DNA from: Rossellomorea sp. y25
Lineage (GTDB): Bacteria; Bacillota; Bacilli; Bacillales; Bacillaceae_B
Assembly: GCF_038049935.1 (NCBI RefSeq)
Contig: NZ_CP145886.1
Span: forward strand, 1,054,001 to 1,118,000
Reading direction: 5' to 3'
DNA: 64,000 bases
A program made the position numbers and the translations under genes. Each line of letters starts with the position of its first letter. The stretch's first letter is position 1. Under the pieces are notes generated by a model. It did not search any database and was not told where the DNA came from. It saw nothing but the letters and a program-made list of their open reading frames with translations. This document shows positions 36,191-45,057 of this stretch, one piece after another.

Positions 36191-36353
36191 TTTCTAAGCA
36201 TGTATCCTTAATCGAAAACAATTAAAACAAGCTTTTTAGCAAACAACCTTATTCAAGGGTAGAGATTGATTTGCCTTTTTTGAAAAAGAATTTTTTTCTA
36301 GTTACATGGTATTATTGAGTATGTTGAAGCACTGTCACAGAAATTCTGTTAAA

Positions 36354-36473
36354 GATGGTGAGGGGAACTGCGTAGACTCCTGCGGAAGTACGGGCGTGCC
36401 GAGACCCCGTTCGGCTAAGCTGAGGAGGCTCGGCCGAACGCTAGCTGCAAGCGGAGCAGTTCCCCTCACCATC
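36354..36473. repeat. 120-bp inverted-repeat element with perfect 18-bp ends
   Basis: GATGGTGAGGGGAACTGC at one end and its exact complement at the other. The interior (GTAGACTCCTGCGG, GAGACCCCG, GAGGAGGCTCGGCC) is the reverse-orientation relative of the 238-bp element just upstream. The transcript would fold into one long hairpin. Confidence 0.8.
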
Positions 36474-36614
36474 CAGCACACACTAATTGACAGAGCCTTA
36501 ACAGAGCTTATGTTAAAAAGCAACAATCTTTGCGAAAAGAGCGTTTTTAATAGAAGATTGATCTTTAGAATATTATGGTAAAATCAAGTTATGAATATAA
36601 GAAAGGAGACCGAC

Positions 36615-37016
36615 ATGAAGTTTTATGTTGCATCAAGCTTTCAAAATATCGATCAAGTACGAGACGTCTGTGAACGTTTGAAAAGAACAGGGTATACCCA
36701 TACATATGATTGGACTCAAAATAGCAGGACTTCCACAGTTGAAGAGTTAAGAAGGATCGGTGAAAAAGAAAAGCAGGCCATCATCGAATCCGATGTGATC
36801 CTTGTGTTGTTGCCTGGGGGAAAAGGGAGTCATGTTGAACTGGGAATAGCTCTTGGGCTGAATAAAAAAGTAATTTTATATTCTCCTAACAATGAAATAA
36901 GTGACTTTGCACAGACAACGACTTTTTATCATTTGTCAGAGGTTGAAGTATGTACGGGAAGCGTGGATGAACTATTAGAGTATGCAACTACAGCGAAAAG
37001 TCATTTTAAAGGGTGA
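36615..37016 (+). CDS. Nucleoside 2-deoxyribosyltransferase-like protein
   Basis: 133 residues. MKFYVASSF, the acidic/aromatic YDWTQ block and LLPGGKGSHVELGIALGLNK form the Rossmann-like nucleotide-binding fold of the nucleoside 2-deoxyribosyltransferase family, which exchanges or hydrolyses bases on deoxyribonucleosides. GAAAGGAGAC precedes this ATG. A longer reading from an ATG eight codons upstream has no ribosome site. It overlaps or abuts the following kinase gene, so a nucleotide-salvage or house-cleaning pair is likely. Confidence 0.75.
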   Translation: MKFYVASSFQNIDQVRDVCERLKRTGYTHTYDWTQNSRTSTVEELRRIGEKEKQAIIESDVILVLLPGGKGSHVELGIALGLNKKVILYSPNNEISDFAQTTTFYHLSEVEVCTGSVDELLEYATTAKSHFKG

Positions 37017-37021
37017 GAATA

Positions 37022-37612
37022 TTGGAAAACCACGATGATTTAAGGGGAATCATTTCGGCCATTCCATCTCAGGGCAGAACCATTTTAGGAATAGACGGCC
37101 TAAGCCGATCCGGAAAAACAACTTTCGTGGAACAACTTAATGAAATCCTGAAAAAAGAAGGGATTGCCTATCATATCTTCCACATCGATGACCACATCGT
37201 CGAACGCAATCAACGGTATCATACTGGATCGGAAGAATGGTATGAATATTTCCATTTACAATGGGACGTTCAGTGGTTAAGTGAAAACTTCTTTGAAAGA
37301 CTGACGCATGACAAGCAACTCAACCTTCCATTTTACGACTCTCACATGGATAACCACGATTGGAAAACGGTTACGCTTCCTAAAACAGGACTCATCATCG
37401 TGGAGGGTGTTTTCCTCCAGAGGAAGGAATGGAAAGGCTTTTATCACCACATCATTTTCCTGGATTGCCCCCGGGAAAAGAGATTTATGCGGGAAGCTGA
37501 AACGACTAAACAGAATCTTGAAAAATTTGAAAAGAGATATTGGAAGGCGGAGGACTATTATATGGATACCTTTTGTCCAGTGGATAGTGCTGATATTGTT
37601 TTGAAGACTTGA
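37022..37612 (+). CDS. P-loop kinase, uridine-kinase-like
   Basis: About 197 residues. Walker A GIDGLSRSGKTTFVEQL near the N-terminus, IFHIDDHIVERNQRY in the substrate-binding position of uridine/pantothenate kinases, LIIVEGVFLQRKEW as Walker B, and an RFMREAETT-type lid. It should phosphorylate a nucleoside or other small alcohol. TTG is chosen with AAGGG eight bases upstream; a GTG overlapping the preceding stop is the alternative. Coupled with the deoxyribosyltransferase-like gene. Confidence 0.78.
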   Translation: MENHDDLRGIISAIPSQGRTILGIDGLSRSGKTTFVEQLNEILKKEGIAYHIFHIDDHIVERNQRYHTGSEEWYEYFHLQWDVQWLSENFFERLTHDKQLNLPFYDSHMDNHDWKTVTLPKTGLIIVEGVFLQRKEWKGFYHHIIFLDCPREKRFMREAETTKQNLEKFEKRYWKAEDYYMDTFCPVDSADIVLKT

Positions 37613-37659
37613 AGTTTAGTTGTATAGTATAGTAAACAACCAATTTGGAGGCATAAGGA

Positions 37660-38574
37660 TTGAAATCATCATTCATGACATACACAACATTGTTCCTGGC
37701 CGTATTTGCTCTATCCACTTCAGCCATCTTTGTCAAATTGGCAGATGCTCCTGCCACGATCACTGCATTCTACCGCATGCTTTTTGCAGCACTCCTTCTG
37801 CTGCAATTCTTAGTATCAAGTAAATCGAACCGGAAAGAATTATCTACCCTTACCAAGAAACAGTGGGGACTCGGGTTATTGTCAGGAGTCTTTCTGGCGA
37901 CGCATTATGTCTTATGGTTCGAATCCTTACACTATACCTCAGTGGCAAGTTCGACGGTAATCGTCACATTGCAGCCGCTCTTTGCCATGGTGGGAGGCTA
38001 TTTTCTATTTAAAGAGCGATACCGCTTGGGAGCCCTGATCGGCTGTCTGGTTGCGATCGTCGGAAGCTTCGTAATTGCGTGGCAGGATTTTCAAATCAGT
38101 GGAGAAGCATTATTCGGCGACATCCTTGCCTTTATTGCAGCGGGGGTCATCACAGCCTATTTCTTTGTCGGCCAGCATATCCGTAAAAAGCTGTCCCTCA
38201 TTCCGTATACGATCATCGGGTATGCCAGCAGTTCACTGTTCTTATGGATCTTTGCATTGACACAGGACGTTTCTTTCAGGGATTATTCCTCACAGACATG
38301 GTGGTACTTCCTTCTATTAGCCTTGGTTTCAACGATCTTTGGACAAACAGTGTTTAATTGGCTGTTGAAATGGCTGAGCACAACCGTGATTTCTATGGGG
38401 ATCCTCGGGGAAACGATTGGAACCTGCTTACTCGCTTATTTCATTTTGGGAGAAGTGATCTCACTGCAACAAGGTATCGGAATCGCTCTGATCCTGATCG
38501 GCCTGGCCTTGTTTTTGCTGCTTCAGCGACAAAACGTTAAGATTGCAGATGATAAACGAAAGCAACTGGATTGA
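37660..38574 (+). CDS. EamA/DMT-family transporter
   Basis: 304 residues with ten spans and two EamA repeats (LAVFALSTSAIFVKLADAPA start; SSTVIVTLQPLFAMVGGYFL; GILGETIGTCLLAYFILGE). TTG start with GGAGG eight bases before it. Substrate unknown; DMT members of this kind usually export amino acids, drugs or metabolites. It is independent of the similar protein near 28140. Confidence 0.88.
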   Translation: MKSSFMTYTTLFLAVFALSTSAIFVKLADAPATITAFYRMLFAALLLLQFLVSSKSNRKELSTLTKKQWGLGLLSGVFLATHYVLWFESLHYTSVASSTVIVTLQPLFAMVGGYFLFKERYRLGALIGCLVAIVGSFVIAWQDFQISGEALFGDILAFIAAGVITAYFFVGQHIRKKLSLIPYTIIGYASSSLFLWIFALTQDVSFRDYSSQTWWYFLLLALVSTIFGQTVFNWLLKWLSTTVISMGILGETIGTCLLAYFILGEVISLQQGIGIALILIGLALFLLLQRQNVKIADDKRKQLD

Positions 38575-38686
38575 TTGGCGAAAGCTGATACCCTTTATCC
38601 CAACACGTTCTATAACATCATGTTTGTCCTACTCCAGGGCATGATTGTGATTAAGAGCTCATATGGTTTAGAAGGGGGTATGTATA

Positions 38687-38869
38687 ATGTGGTGGTTTGT
38701 GATCATGATTTCGGGTGTTTTATTATTCGCTTTACTAATCGATCTCAAGCGAAAGAAAAGAAGAAACGACCGGCATGTACAGGGGATTCATCCTTCTACC
38801 AAACCTGGTGAAGACCAGAATTACACCATGGGAGGCGGTCATGACTCGGGGAACGGCACAGGACAGTGA
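38687..38869 (+). CDS. Small single-span membrane protein (60 residues)
   Basis: One N-terminal span (MWWFVIMISGVLLFALLIDL) followed by a basic stop-transfer (KRKKRRNDRH) and a hydrophilic tail ending GGGHDSGNGTGQ. AGAAGGGGG lies ten bases before ATG. I recall similar MWWF-type small proteins in Bacillus but know no function. A family B repeat begins five bases after its stop. Confidence 0.7.
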   Translation: MWWFVIMISGVLLFALLIDLKRKKRRNDRHVQGIHPSTKPGEDQNYTMGGGHDSGNGTGQ

Positions 38870-38873
38870 TGAT

Positions 38874-38900
38874 GGGCAAGGGACCTGTCCCTCCGTCCCG
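38874..38900. repeat. Family B repeat (copy 5)
   Basis: GGGCAAGGGACCTGTCCCTC then CGTCCCG, right after a small membrane-protein gene. Confidence 0.7.
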
Positions 38901-39204
38901 ATAACCATAGATTGTCTATTGAAAAAAAATCCATTATACTTCTGATTGAGAGATGTAGACGAAAGGGGATTTGAATCGGACATGTGGACAATCCTGTAAT
39001 GATGAACGAGATCAATAGACTATGAACCTATCATTTTGACGGGAGAAGTGTGTCTGTTTGACCATCATATACAAGGAGCGCCTGGTGTGATTGAATACCC
39101 GACACCTAGAGTGGATACCTTTGTATCTGCTTTTTTTTGTGCCGGGATATATATATCTCTTAGTGACACCTTATAGCTTCCTTTAAAAATAGGAGGAATA
39201 TGAA
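38901..39204. other. Gene-free stretch before the SDR gene
   Basis: No convincing gene. A weak hairpin (AGTGGATAC / GTATCTGCT around CTTT) followed by eight Ts near 39112-39140 looks like a plus-strand terminator or attenuator ahead of the SDR gene; what it would terminate is not evident. Confidence 0.4.
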
Positions 39205-39984
39205 ATGACCAATCTAAAAGGAAAAGTAGCGATCGTGACAGGAGCAAGTCGTTCAAAAGGAATAGGGGCAGCGACTTGCCGAACACTTGCCAGCGCCGGG
39301 GCTGATATCTTTTTTACCCATTGGAGCGCGTTTGATGAGGCTAGTGGAAATGGAGTAGAGAATGAGTTTCCGGAAACCTTTTGTGAAGAATTAAAGCAAA
39401 TGGGCGTACGTGCCTTTCATATGGAAGTTGACCTGAGTGATAAAGCATCACCGCTTCGAATAATGGATCGAGTGGAAGAGACATTGGGAACACCATGTAT
39501 TCTAGTAAACAATGCGACATTCGAATCACCTGCCGATTTTCGGACGTTGAATAGAGACATTCTGGATAAGCATTACCATGTGAACAACAGCGGGACGCTC
39601 ATGCTGACCATGGAGTTTGCGAGGCGATATGAAATAGCCTTTCCTGAAAGAAAAGACGGGCGGATCATCCATATGGTGTCTAAGGGTCCGGATCCCAACA
39701 ACCTGGCCTATATCGCATCAAAAGGTATGTTGATTGCCATCACTGAGCCATTATCCGTTGGCCTCGCGCCAATCGGTATCACCGTTAATTCGATTGATCC
39801 AGGTCCGACTGATTCAGGGTGGATCAATGAAGAGTTAAGGGAACACTTACTACCAATGTTTCCAATGGGACGATTAGGTGAACCTGAGGATGCAGCGAAG
39901 TTGATACGATTTCTAGCCAGTGATGATTCCGGATGGATCACCGGGCAGCTGATAAAATCAGAGGGTGGATTTTTGGGTAAGTAG
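39205..39984 (+). CDS. Short-chain dehydrogenase/reductase (SDR)
   Basis: 259 residues. Cofactor motif VTGASRSKGIGAATCR (TGxxxGxG type), NNAT at the NNAG position, and YIASKG as the YxxxK catalytic pair; a typical active-site Ser is replaced around MVSKGPDP. The tail PMGRLGEPEDAAKLIRFLASDDSGWITGQ is standard for 3-oxoacyl-ACP-reductase-like SDRs. NAD(P)-dependent oxidoreductase of unknown substrate. AGGAGG precedes ATG. A degenerate family A hairpin ends it. Confidence 0.88.
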   Translation: MTNLKGKVAIVTGASRSKGIGAATCRTLASAGADIFFTHWSAFDEASGNGVENEFPETFCEELKQMGVRAFHMEVDLSDKASPLRIMDRVEETLGTPCILVNNATFESPADFRTLNRDILDKHYHVNNSGTLMLTMEFARRYEIAFPERKDGRIIHMVSKGPDPNNLAYIASKGMLIAITEPLSVGLAPIGITVNSIDPGPTDSGWINEELREHLLPMFPMGRLGEPEDAAKLIRFLASDDSGWITGQLIKSEGGFLGK

Positions 39985-39987
39985 ATA

Positions 39988-40031
39988 AGAGGGACGGACC
40001 TCCAGCTTAGAGGAGGTTCGCCCCTCTTTTT
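39988..40031 (+). repeat. Family A repeat as SDR terminator (copy 5, degenerate)
   Basis: AGAGGGACGGACCTCC pairs with GGAGGTTCGCCCCTCT (two changes), then TTTTT. Confidence 0.75.
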
Positions 40032-40112
40032 GGTAAAAAATCCCTTGACATTACCATCGTAAGCGAAGTACTATTTAATTAAACACTGGTCAATAAAAAG
40101 GATGAGAAATGT

Positions 40113-40682
40113 ATGTCACCCAGAAAAGCAGTAGCACAGGAGCTCACGAAGGAAATGGTAATGGCAGCGGCACGGGAGCTTTTTCGGAAGAAGGGTTATC
40201 AGCAGGTGTCCATGAGGCAGATTGCGTCCCAGCTTGGATACAGTCACGGCTCCCTCTACTACCATTTCAAGAATAAAGCAGAATTGTTCTATGCCATGAT
40301 CGAAACCGATTTTAAACTGTTGGATCAATGGCTGGGTGATGTGATGGGTCAAGAAATGGATAACGAAGGGAAATTGAGGGGGATTCTTCTCGCATTCATT
40401 CGATTCGGCCTGAGTCATAAAAGCCAGTATGAAATGATGTTCCTGCTTGCGGATGAGGAAGTCAAAAGCTGCGTAAACAAAGGACCGAACGAATCATATG
40501 AAAAATTCGCTAAAGCCCTTATTCATCTAAGCGACCAAGAGATCACCATCCAACAGACGTGGTCGATTTTCCTGGCACTACACGGGTTTGTCAGTCATTA
40601 CTGCCGTTGTGATGAAACCTATGAAGAAGTTGAGAACCTGGCACACTTGCACGTGAATTTTATCCTGAAATCAATAGGATAA
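40113..40682 (+). CDS. TetR/AcrR-family transcriptional regulator
   Basis: 189 residues. N-terminal helix-turn-helix (MVMAAARELFRKKGYQQVSM, then SQLGYSHGSLYYHFKNKAELF) and an all-helical ligand-binding domain. Likely represses itself and the epimerase-like gene 49 bases downstream. An AATTAAACACTGGTCAAT stretch just before it could hold the operator (the TTAA..TGGTCA part recurs as TGACCAGCGGTTAAT before the next gene), which is worth checking. Confidence 0.88.
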   Translation: MSPRKAVAQELTKEMVMAAARELFRKKGYQQVSMRQIASQLGYSHGSLYYHFKNKAELFYAMIETDFKLLDQWLGDVMGQEMDNEGKLRGILLAFIRFGLSHKSQYEMMFLLADEEVKSCVNKGPNESYEKFAKALIHLSDQEITIQQTWSIFLALHGFVSHYCRCDETYEEVENLAHLHVNFILKSIG

Positions 40683-40731
40683 AATTTTTTGGATGTATTT
40701 GACCAGCGGTTAATTAAAAGGGGGACTTTTT

Positions 40732-41664
40732 ATGAAAAAGGCAACGGTGGTAGGTGCTTCTGGAGGAATGGGGTATGCACTTGTGCTGGAATTGGTCAGC
40801 AGGGGTTTAGAAGTCGTAGCATTTGCAAGAGGGAAAGAAAAGTTGTCCAGATTATTTGGAGGTTTGAAGGCTGTGACCATCGAGACTGGGGATGCGGAAA
40901 ATAAAGACCAGCTTATTCATGCTGCAAAGGACAGTGACATCATCTTTCATGCCATAAACCTCCCTTATGATGAATGGAAACATAAATTAAGTACGATTAC
41001 GGGAAACATCATTTTTGCAGCGGAACAAAACAGCGCCAGGTTGGCAGTTGTAGACAATATCTACGCCTACGGAAGAAGTGGCGGTACAATGCTGACCGAA
41101 GATAGAGAAAAACACCCTCATACACGAAAAGGCAAACTGCGCTTAGAATTGAATCATATGATCAAGCAATCTTCTGTTCCGTCGCTCATCTGCCATTTTC
41201 CGGACTTTTATGGACCGAATGCCACCAACACATACATCCATTTCACATTAGAACAGATTTTGAAAAAGAAAAAAGCGGGGTTTGTCGGTCCGAAGGATGT
41301 TGTGCGTGAATTCATATTTACTAAGGATGGGGCTAAAGCGATGGTCGACTTGTCCAGTCAGGACGAAGCATACGGACACAATTGGAATATACCTTCCACC
41401 GCACCGATAACCGGGAACGAAGTAGAGCAGATCCTAAAAAAGCAGCTCGGTGAAGAGAAGGGGCTTTACTACATCTCAAAATCGATGTTTGCCGTATACT
41501 CCCTTTTTGCAGGGAAGGGAATGCGTGAGGCGTTGGAGATGCAGTATATTAACTCGGAACCTACTATTCTATCTGGAGAAAAGATCGATGGATTTATGGG
41601 TAAGCGGCAGCACACATCCTATGAACAGGGGATAGCTGAAACCATTGCATTTATGAGGGGTTAA
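40732..41664 (+). CDS. NAD-dependent epimerase/dehydratase-like protein
   Basis: 310 residues with an N-terminal Rossmann motif (ATVVGASGGMGYALVLEL), an Asn-rich NIYAYGR segment at the catalytic Tyr position of extended SDRs, and FPDFYGPNATNTYIHF. The usual YxxxK is not evident, so it may be an atypical member. Probably a target of the TetR regulator encoded upstream. AGGGGG lies before ATG. A family B repeat follows the stop. Confidence 0.8.
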   Translation: MKKATVVGASGGMGYALVLELVSRGLEVVAFARGKEKLSRLFGGLKAVTIETGDAENKDQLIHAAKDSDIIFHAINLPYDEWKHKLSTITGNIIFAAEQNSARLAVVDNIYAYGRSGGTMLTEDREKHPHTRKGKLRLELNHMIKQSSVPSLICHFPDFYGPNATNTYIHFTLEQILKKKKAGFVGPKDVVREFIFTKDGAKAMVDLSSQDEAYGHNWNIPSTAPITGNEVEQILKKQLGEEKGLYYISKSMFAVYSLFAGKGMREALEMQYINSEPTILSGEKIDGFMGKRQHTSYEQGIAETIAFMRG

Positions 41665-41665
41665 T

Positions 41666-41693
41666 GGGACAAGGGACATGTCCCTCCGTCCCG
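41666..41693. repeat. Family B repeat (copy 6)
   Basis: GGGACAAGGGACATGTCCCT then CCGTCCCG, immediately after the epimerase-like gene and before the ABC-F promoter. Confidence 0.7.
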
Positions 41694-41697
41694 CCTA

Positions 41698-41726
41698 TTT
41701 ACAAAATTATGAAAAAGTGAGATAAT
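41698..41726 (+). promoter_or_regulatory. Sigma-A promoter of the ABC-F leader
   Basis: TTTACA, 17-base spacer, GATAAT (5/6 and 5/6). Predicted start near 41733. Confidence 0.7.
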
Positions 41727-41732
41727 AAAGAA

Positions 41733-42070
41733 AATTCCGGGGGAGGGAAAGTAAGTTTATGGAACCAACTAATTGCTAATTATTTAATTTATTTTTAAAT
41801 TAATACGGATTTTGTAATGAGCGTGAAAGTGCCTATGGAGATAGGTTTATTTGTTATGCTCTTTATGGAGTCAGGGCAATTGGAAGGTAACTTACTTTAC
41901 TGATATCGGGATGATGATTGATCATAAAGCGTCCAGCAGCGTCTGGATTGTATTAGGCATTGGAATGCGCTTTTTTAGTATGCGCATGATGCTTATACTG
42001 CTTTGCGAAAAATCATATACATTGATGATACTGGACCGTAAGAAGAGACCCTCTTCTTACGGTCTTTTTT
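41733..42070 (+). promoter_or_regulatory. Leader RNA with transcription attenuator upstream of the ABC-F gene
   Basis: About 340 bases of transcribed leader end in a perfect 14-bp stem (GACCGTAAGAAGAG / CTCTTCTTACGGTC, loop ACC) and six Ts, 86 bases before the ABC-F start. The leader holds a short frame MEPTNC (41759-41779) after GGGAGGG and a 28-codon frame starting MSVKVPMEIGLF (41817-41903). AAAGTAAGTT (41748-41757) can pair perfectly with AACTTACTTT (41889-41898), enclosing both frames. Several antibiotic-resistance ABC-F genes (vmlR, vga, lmo0919 types) are induced by drug-stalled ribosomes through such attenuators; that this one works the same way is an inference. Confidence 0.65.
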
Positions 42071-42155
42071 ATTTCACAATTGAATAGGAGTAAAGGTCTT
42101 CTTGACCCGTCCATAAACAGCGTAACTTCAATTATGGATGAAAGAAGGAACGCGT

Positions 42156-44069
42156 ATGTTGGAACTGAAATTAAATGGGATAAAAAAATATATGGAAGCG
42201 ACGCTGGTCGTGGAAGATGTATCGCTGGAAGTATATGAAGGGGATAAGGTCGGAATCGTCGGGGCAAATGGAAGCGGTAAGAGCACAATCTTGAAGCTGA
42301 TTGCAGGCATCGAGCCGATGAATTACTATCCTGGTTACCCCCAGACATCGAGTCATGGGTATGACGAAGGCCTCATTCATATGTCGAGGGGAGCGACCAC
42401 TGCCTATCTTGAACAATCGCCTGTGTACCCAACAGGGGTGAAAGTCAGTGATGTCCTTAATCTGGCCTTTGAAGAGATTGACAGAGTCGAGAAACAGATG
42501 CGTGAACTGGAAGAGCAGATGACCTTATTACAGGAGGATGAGCTCCAGCGGACACTTACTAAATACAGTGAGCTCACTCAGCTGTTTGAAGTAAAGGGGG
42601 GGTATGAACGAGAGGAAAAAATGAGCAGGGTTTGTACAGGGCTGCAGCTTACGGAGAGCTTCTTGGAAAGGGAATTCGACTTATTGAGCGGAGGGGAGAA
42701 GACAACGGTCATTCTTGGAAAGCTCCTGATTCACGAGCCGGATATCCTGCTTCTAGATGAGCCGACCAATCATCTTGATATGGAATCCATCGAATGGCTG
42801 GAGAGCTATTTGAAGAGCTACAAAGGGATGGTCATCATCGTGTCCCATGACCGCTACTTCCTGGATAACGTGGTCACAAAGATTGTGGAAATAGAGGATA
42901 TGAGATCGACTTCTTATAAAGGCAATTATTCTTCTTTCATTGATCAAAAGGAAGAGAATATGCGCATTCAATACGAGCATTTCAGAGAACAGCAAAAGAA
43001 GATCCATCGCATGGAAAAGACCGTGTTGAGTCTGCGTGACTGGGCCATGAGGGCTGATAATACCAAGTTCTTTAAGAGGGCTTCAAGCGTCCAAAAGAAG
43101 CTGGATAAGATGGATCGCATCGATAAGCCAGTATTTGAACGAAGGAATATGAAGCTTGATGTGAGAGCTGCAGAACGATCAGGAAAAGAAACCATCAAGG
43201 CAGTGGGGCTTTCTAAACGCTTTGGGGATAAGATCATCTTTAACAACACAGATGTCATGATTCACTTTGGTGAACGAGTAGGCATGCTGGGTCCGAATGG
43301 AAGCGGGAAAACCACATTCTTAAAAATGCTTGTAGGGGAAGTGCGGCCGGATGAAGGCGTGTTAGAGTTTGGTGCAAATGTAAAGGCAGCCTATTTACCA
43401 CAAAACATTGCTTTTAATAATGAGGAAGTCACGGTGCTCGACTGCTTCAGGGAGGATATCTCCATACTTGAAGGAAAAGCTCGGGAATTCCTGGCGAAGT
43501 TCATGTTTTACAAAGGCAGTGTCTTCAAGAAAGTAAAGCATCTCTCAGGTGGGGAAAGAATCAGGTTAAAGCTTGCCATGCTGTTATTCCAGGATATCAA
43601 TTTACTGATACTCGATGAACCGACCAATCATCTGGATATTGATACAATCGAAACCCTTGAGGAAGCTCTCGAAGACTTCAGTGGTACGATTTTCTTCATT
43701 TCCCACGATCGCTATTTTATCAATCGGATGGCGGAGAGAATCATTGATGTGGAGGATTATTCTTTGAAGAGCTATCATGGGAATTATGATGAGTATAAAC
43801 GTGAAAAAGAGAAGGAGGAGAGGAAAGAGTCGATTGATGTAAGGGTTGAGAAACCAGTACAAAAACCTGAAAGAATAAATGAGGAAATAATACAGGCAAA
43901 AGTTTTAAAGAGAATTGAAAGACTGGAAAACATGATAAGAGAAATTGATCTAGCCATGGAGACAGGTCATATTGAATACAATGAACTGAATCAACTGTAT
44001 GGGAGAAAGCTGGACGCCGTTAAAGAATTGGAAGCTGAGATGGAACTGTGGCTGCGATCTAGCGATTGA
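42156..44069 (+). CDS. ABC-F ATPase (ribosomal protection-type)
   Basis: About 637 residues: two ABC domains and no membrane span. NBD1 has [23 protein letters not shown] and [17 protein letters not shown]2 has [23 protein letters not shown] and [14 protein letters not shown]. The inter-domain linker ([34 protein letters not shown]) is the arm that reaches the peptidyl-transferase centre, and a charged C-terminal coiled coil follows. NBD1 carries an extra ~30-residue insert after Walker A ([19 protein letters not shown]). AAGGAA precedes the ATG used. The long leader with terminator supports an inducible antibiotic-resistance role over a housekeeping one. Confidence 0.85.
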   Translation: MLELKLNGIKKYMEATLVVEDVSLEVYEGDKVGIVGANGSGKSTILKLIAGIEPMNYYPGYPQTSSHGYDEGLIHMSRGATTAYLEQSPVYPTGVKVSDVLNLAFEEIDRVEKQMRELEEQMTLLQEDELQRTLTKYSELTQLFEVKGGYEREEKMSRVCTGLQLTESFLEREFDLLSGGEKTTVILGKLLIHEPDILLLDEPTNHLDMESIEWLESYLKSYKGMVIIVSHDRYFLDNVVTKIVEIEDMRSTSYKGNYSSFIDQKEENMRIQYEHFREQQKKIHRMEKTVLSLRDWAMRADNTKFFKRASSVQKKLDKMDRIDKPVFERRNMKLDVRAAERSGKETIKAVGLSKRFGDKIIFNNTDVMIHFGERVGMLGPNGSGKTTFLKMLVGEVRPDEGVLEFGANVKAAYLPQNIAFNNEEVTVLDCFREDISILEGKAREFLAKFMFYKGSVFKKVKHLSGGERIRLKLAMLLFQDINLLILDEPTNHLDIDTIETLEEALEDFSGTIFFISHDRYFINRMAERIIDVEDYSLKSYHGNYDEYKREKEKEERKESIDVRVEKPVQKPERINEEIIQAKVLKRIERLENMIREIDLAMETGHIEYNELNQLYGRKLDAVKELEAEMELWLRSSD

Positions 44070-44077
44070 TATTTTAG

Positions 44078-44120
44078 AGGGACGGACCTTTGCTTCGTGT
44101 GGAAGCTGAGGTCCGTCCCT
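44078..44120 (+). repeat. Family A repeat after the ABC-F gene (copy 6)
   Basis: AGGGACGGACCT / AGGTCCGTCCCT arms, without a T-run, between the convergent ABC-F and LysR genes. Confidence 0.85.
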
Positions 44121-44126
44121 ATCTGC

Positions 44127-44966
44127 TTATGAAGAACTTCCGAGCAACTCTACCAACTCTCTCACAATTGATCCCGCTTCTCCATCTTCAGGGTACACTG
44201 AATAAAATGGTCGGTTGATGACGTAAGGGTCAAGGGATACTAGCATTCCTTGGAGCACCTCTTCTTTTACCAAGGAGCTTGATAGAAATGCAATGCCGAG
44301 ACCCCTTACTGCGAGTTGCTTGATTAAGTAATGACTACTGGCTTCAAGAATTTCTGTCGGTACGATTCGTTCGGATCTCAGAAAATCATCCGCATACTCT
44401 CTCGTCCCTGATCCGATTTCCCTGAGGATGAGGGGGGAAGAATGTAAATTCATGCGGCTGCTGGCGAAGAAACGCAGTTCGTCATGGCTGATGACTTCCA
44501 GGTGAAAAGGCTCGAGTCCCCGTGTTCCTTCCACAAGGGCGAGGTCGAGTTCTTTGTGATTCAGTGCCTCCACAATGGTTTCGTGATTGTGGGTCATCAG
44601 TTGAAGCCGGATGTGTGGATAGAGGATCTTGATCTTTTTGACAAAATCGGGAAGAAGAACGTCACTGACGGTGTGAGTGGCCCCGATCCTTAATTGGATT
44701 TCTTCAGTCTTTTGTGTGACCTGTTCCATCGTCCTCCAAAGCTCCAACATCTTCTTTCCTTTTTCAAACACGTGAAGTCCCTCAGGTGTTAATTGAAAAG
44801 CCTGATTGGCAGAAGAACGGTAGATGAGTTCAATTCCTAAGGATTGTTCCAATTTCTTGATGTGAACACTGACGGTCGGTTGAGACAAGTTCAGGAATTC
44901 ACTTGTTTTGGTGAAATGTTGAAGCTGAGCGAGAGTGACGAAGGTTCGAATCCATTCCAGTTGCAT
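44127..44966 (-). CDS. LysR-family transcriptional regulator
   Basis: 279 residues. N-terminal winged helix-turn-helix (MQLEWIRTFVTLAQLQHFTK, LNLSQPTVSVHIKKLEQSLG) and a C-terminal periplasmic-binding-like effector domain. It is divergent from the TauE/SafE gene with a 91-base gap, the standard arrangement for a LysR regulator and its target. The operator is probably in the AT-rich gap (around ACAAAACGTAATCGTCTAC). GGAGGGG precedes ATG. Confidence 0.9.
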   Translation of the reverse strand: MQLEWIRTFVTLAQLQHFTKTSEFLNLSQPTVSVHIKKLEQSLGIELIYRSSANQAFQLTPEGLHVFEKGKKMLELWRTMEQVTQKTEEIQLRIGATHTVSDVLLPDFVKKIKILYPHIRLQLMTHNHETIVEALNHKELDLALVEGTRGLEPFHLEVISHDELRFFASSRMNLHSSPLILREIGSGTREYADDFLRSERIVPTEILEASSHYLIKQLAVRGLGIAFLSSSLVKEEVLQGMLVSLDPYVINRPFYSVYPEDGEAGSIVRELVELLGSSS

Positions 44967-45057
44967 AGAACCCCTCCATTACAAAACGTAATCGTCTACA
45001 TTATTATTATTCATTTCTATTATATCTTAAGGAAAGGTATAATGTGAGACGAAGGAA

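Noticed and set aside
36306..36581. 91-codon open frame across the 120-bp inverted-repeat element
   Set aside because: It runs through a GC-rich palindrome, has no ribosome site and its product (Arg/Ser/Gly-rich) resembles no protein; the palindrome explains the open frame.
39050..39180. 43-codon GTG-started frame before the SDR gene
   Set aside because: It passes through a hairpin and T-run, lacks a clear ribosome site and shows no recognisable protein features.
41851..42087. 78-codon frame inside the ABC-F leader
   Set aside because: It reads through the attenuator hairpin and its T-run and has no ribosome site; it overlaps the better-placed short frames.
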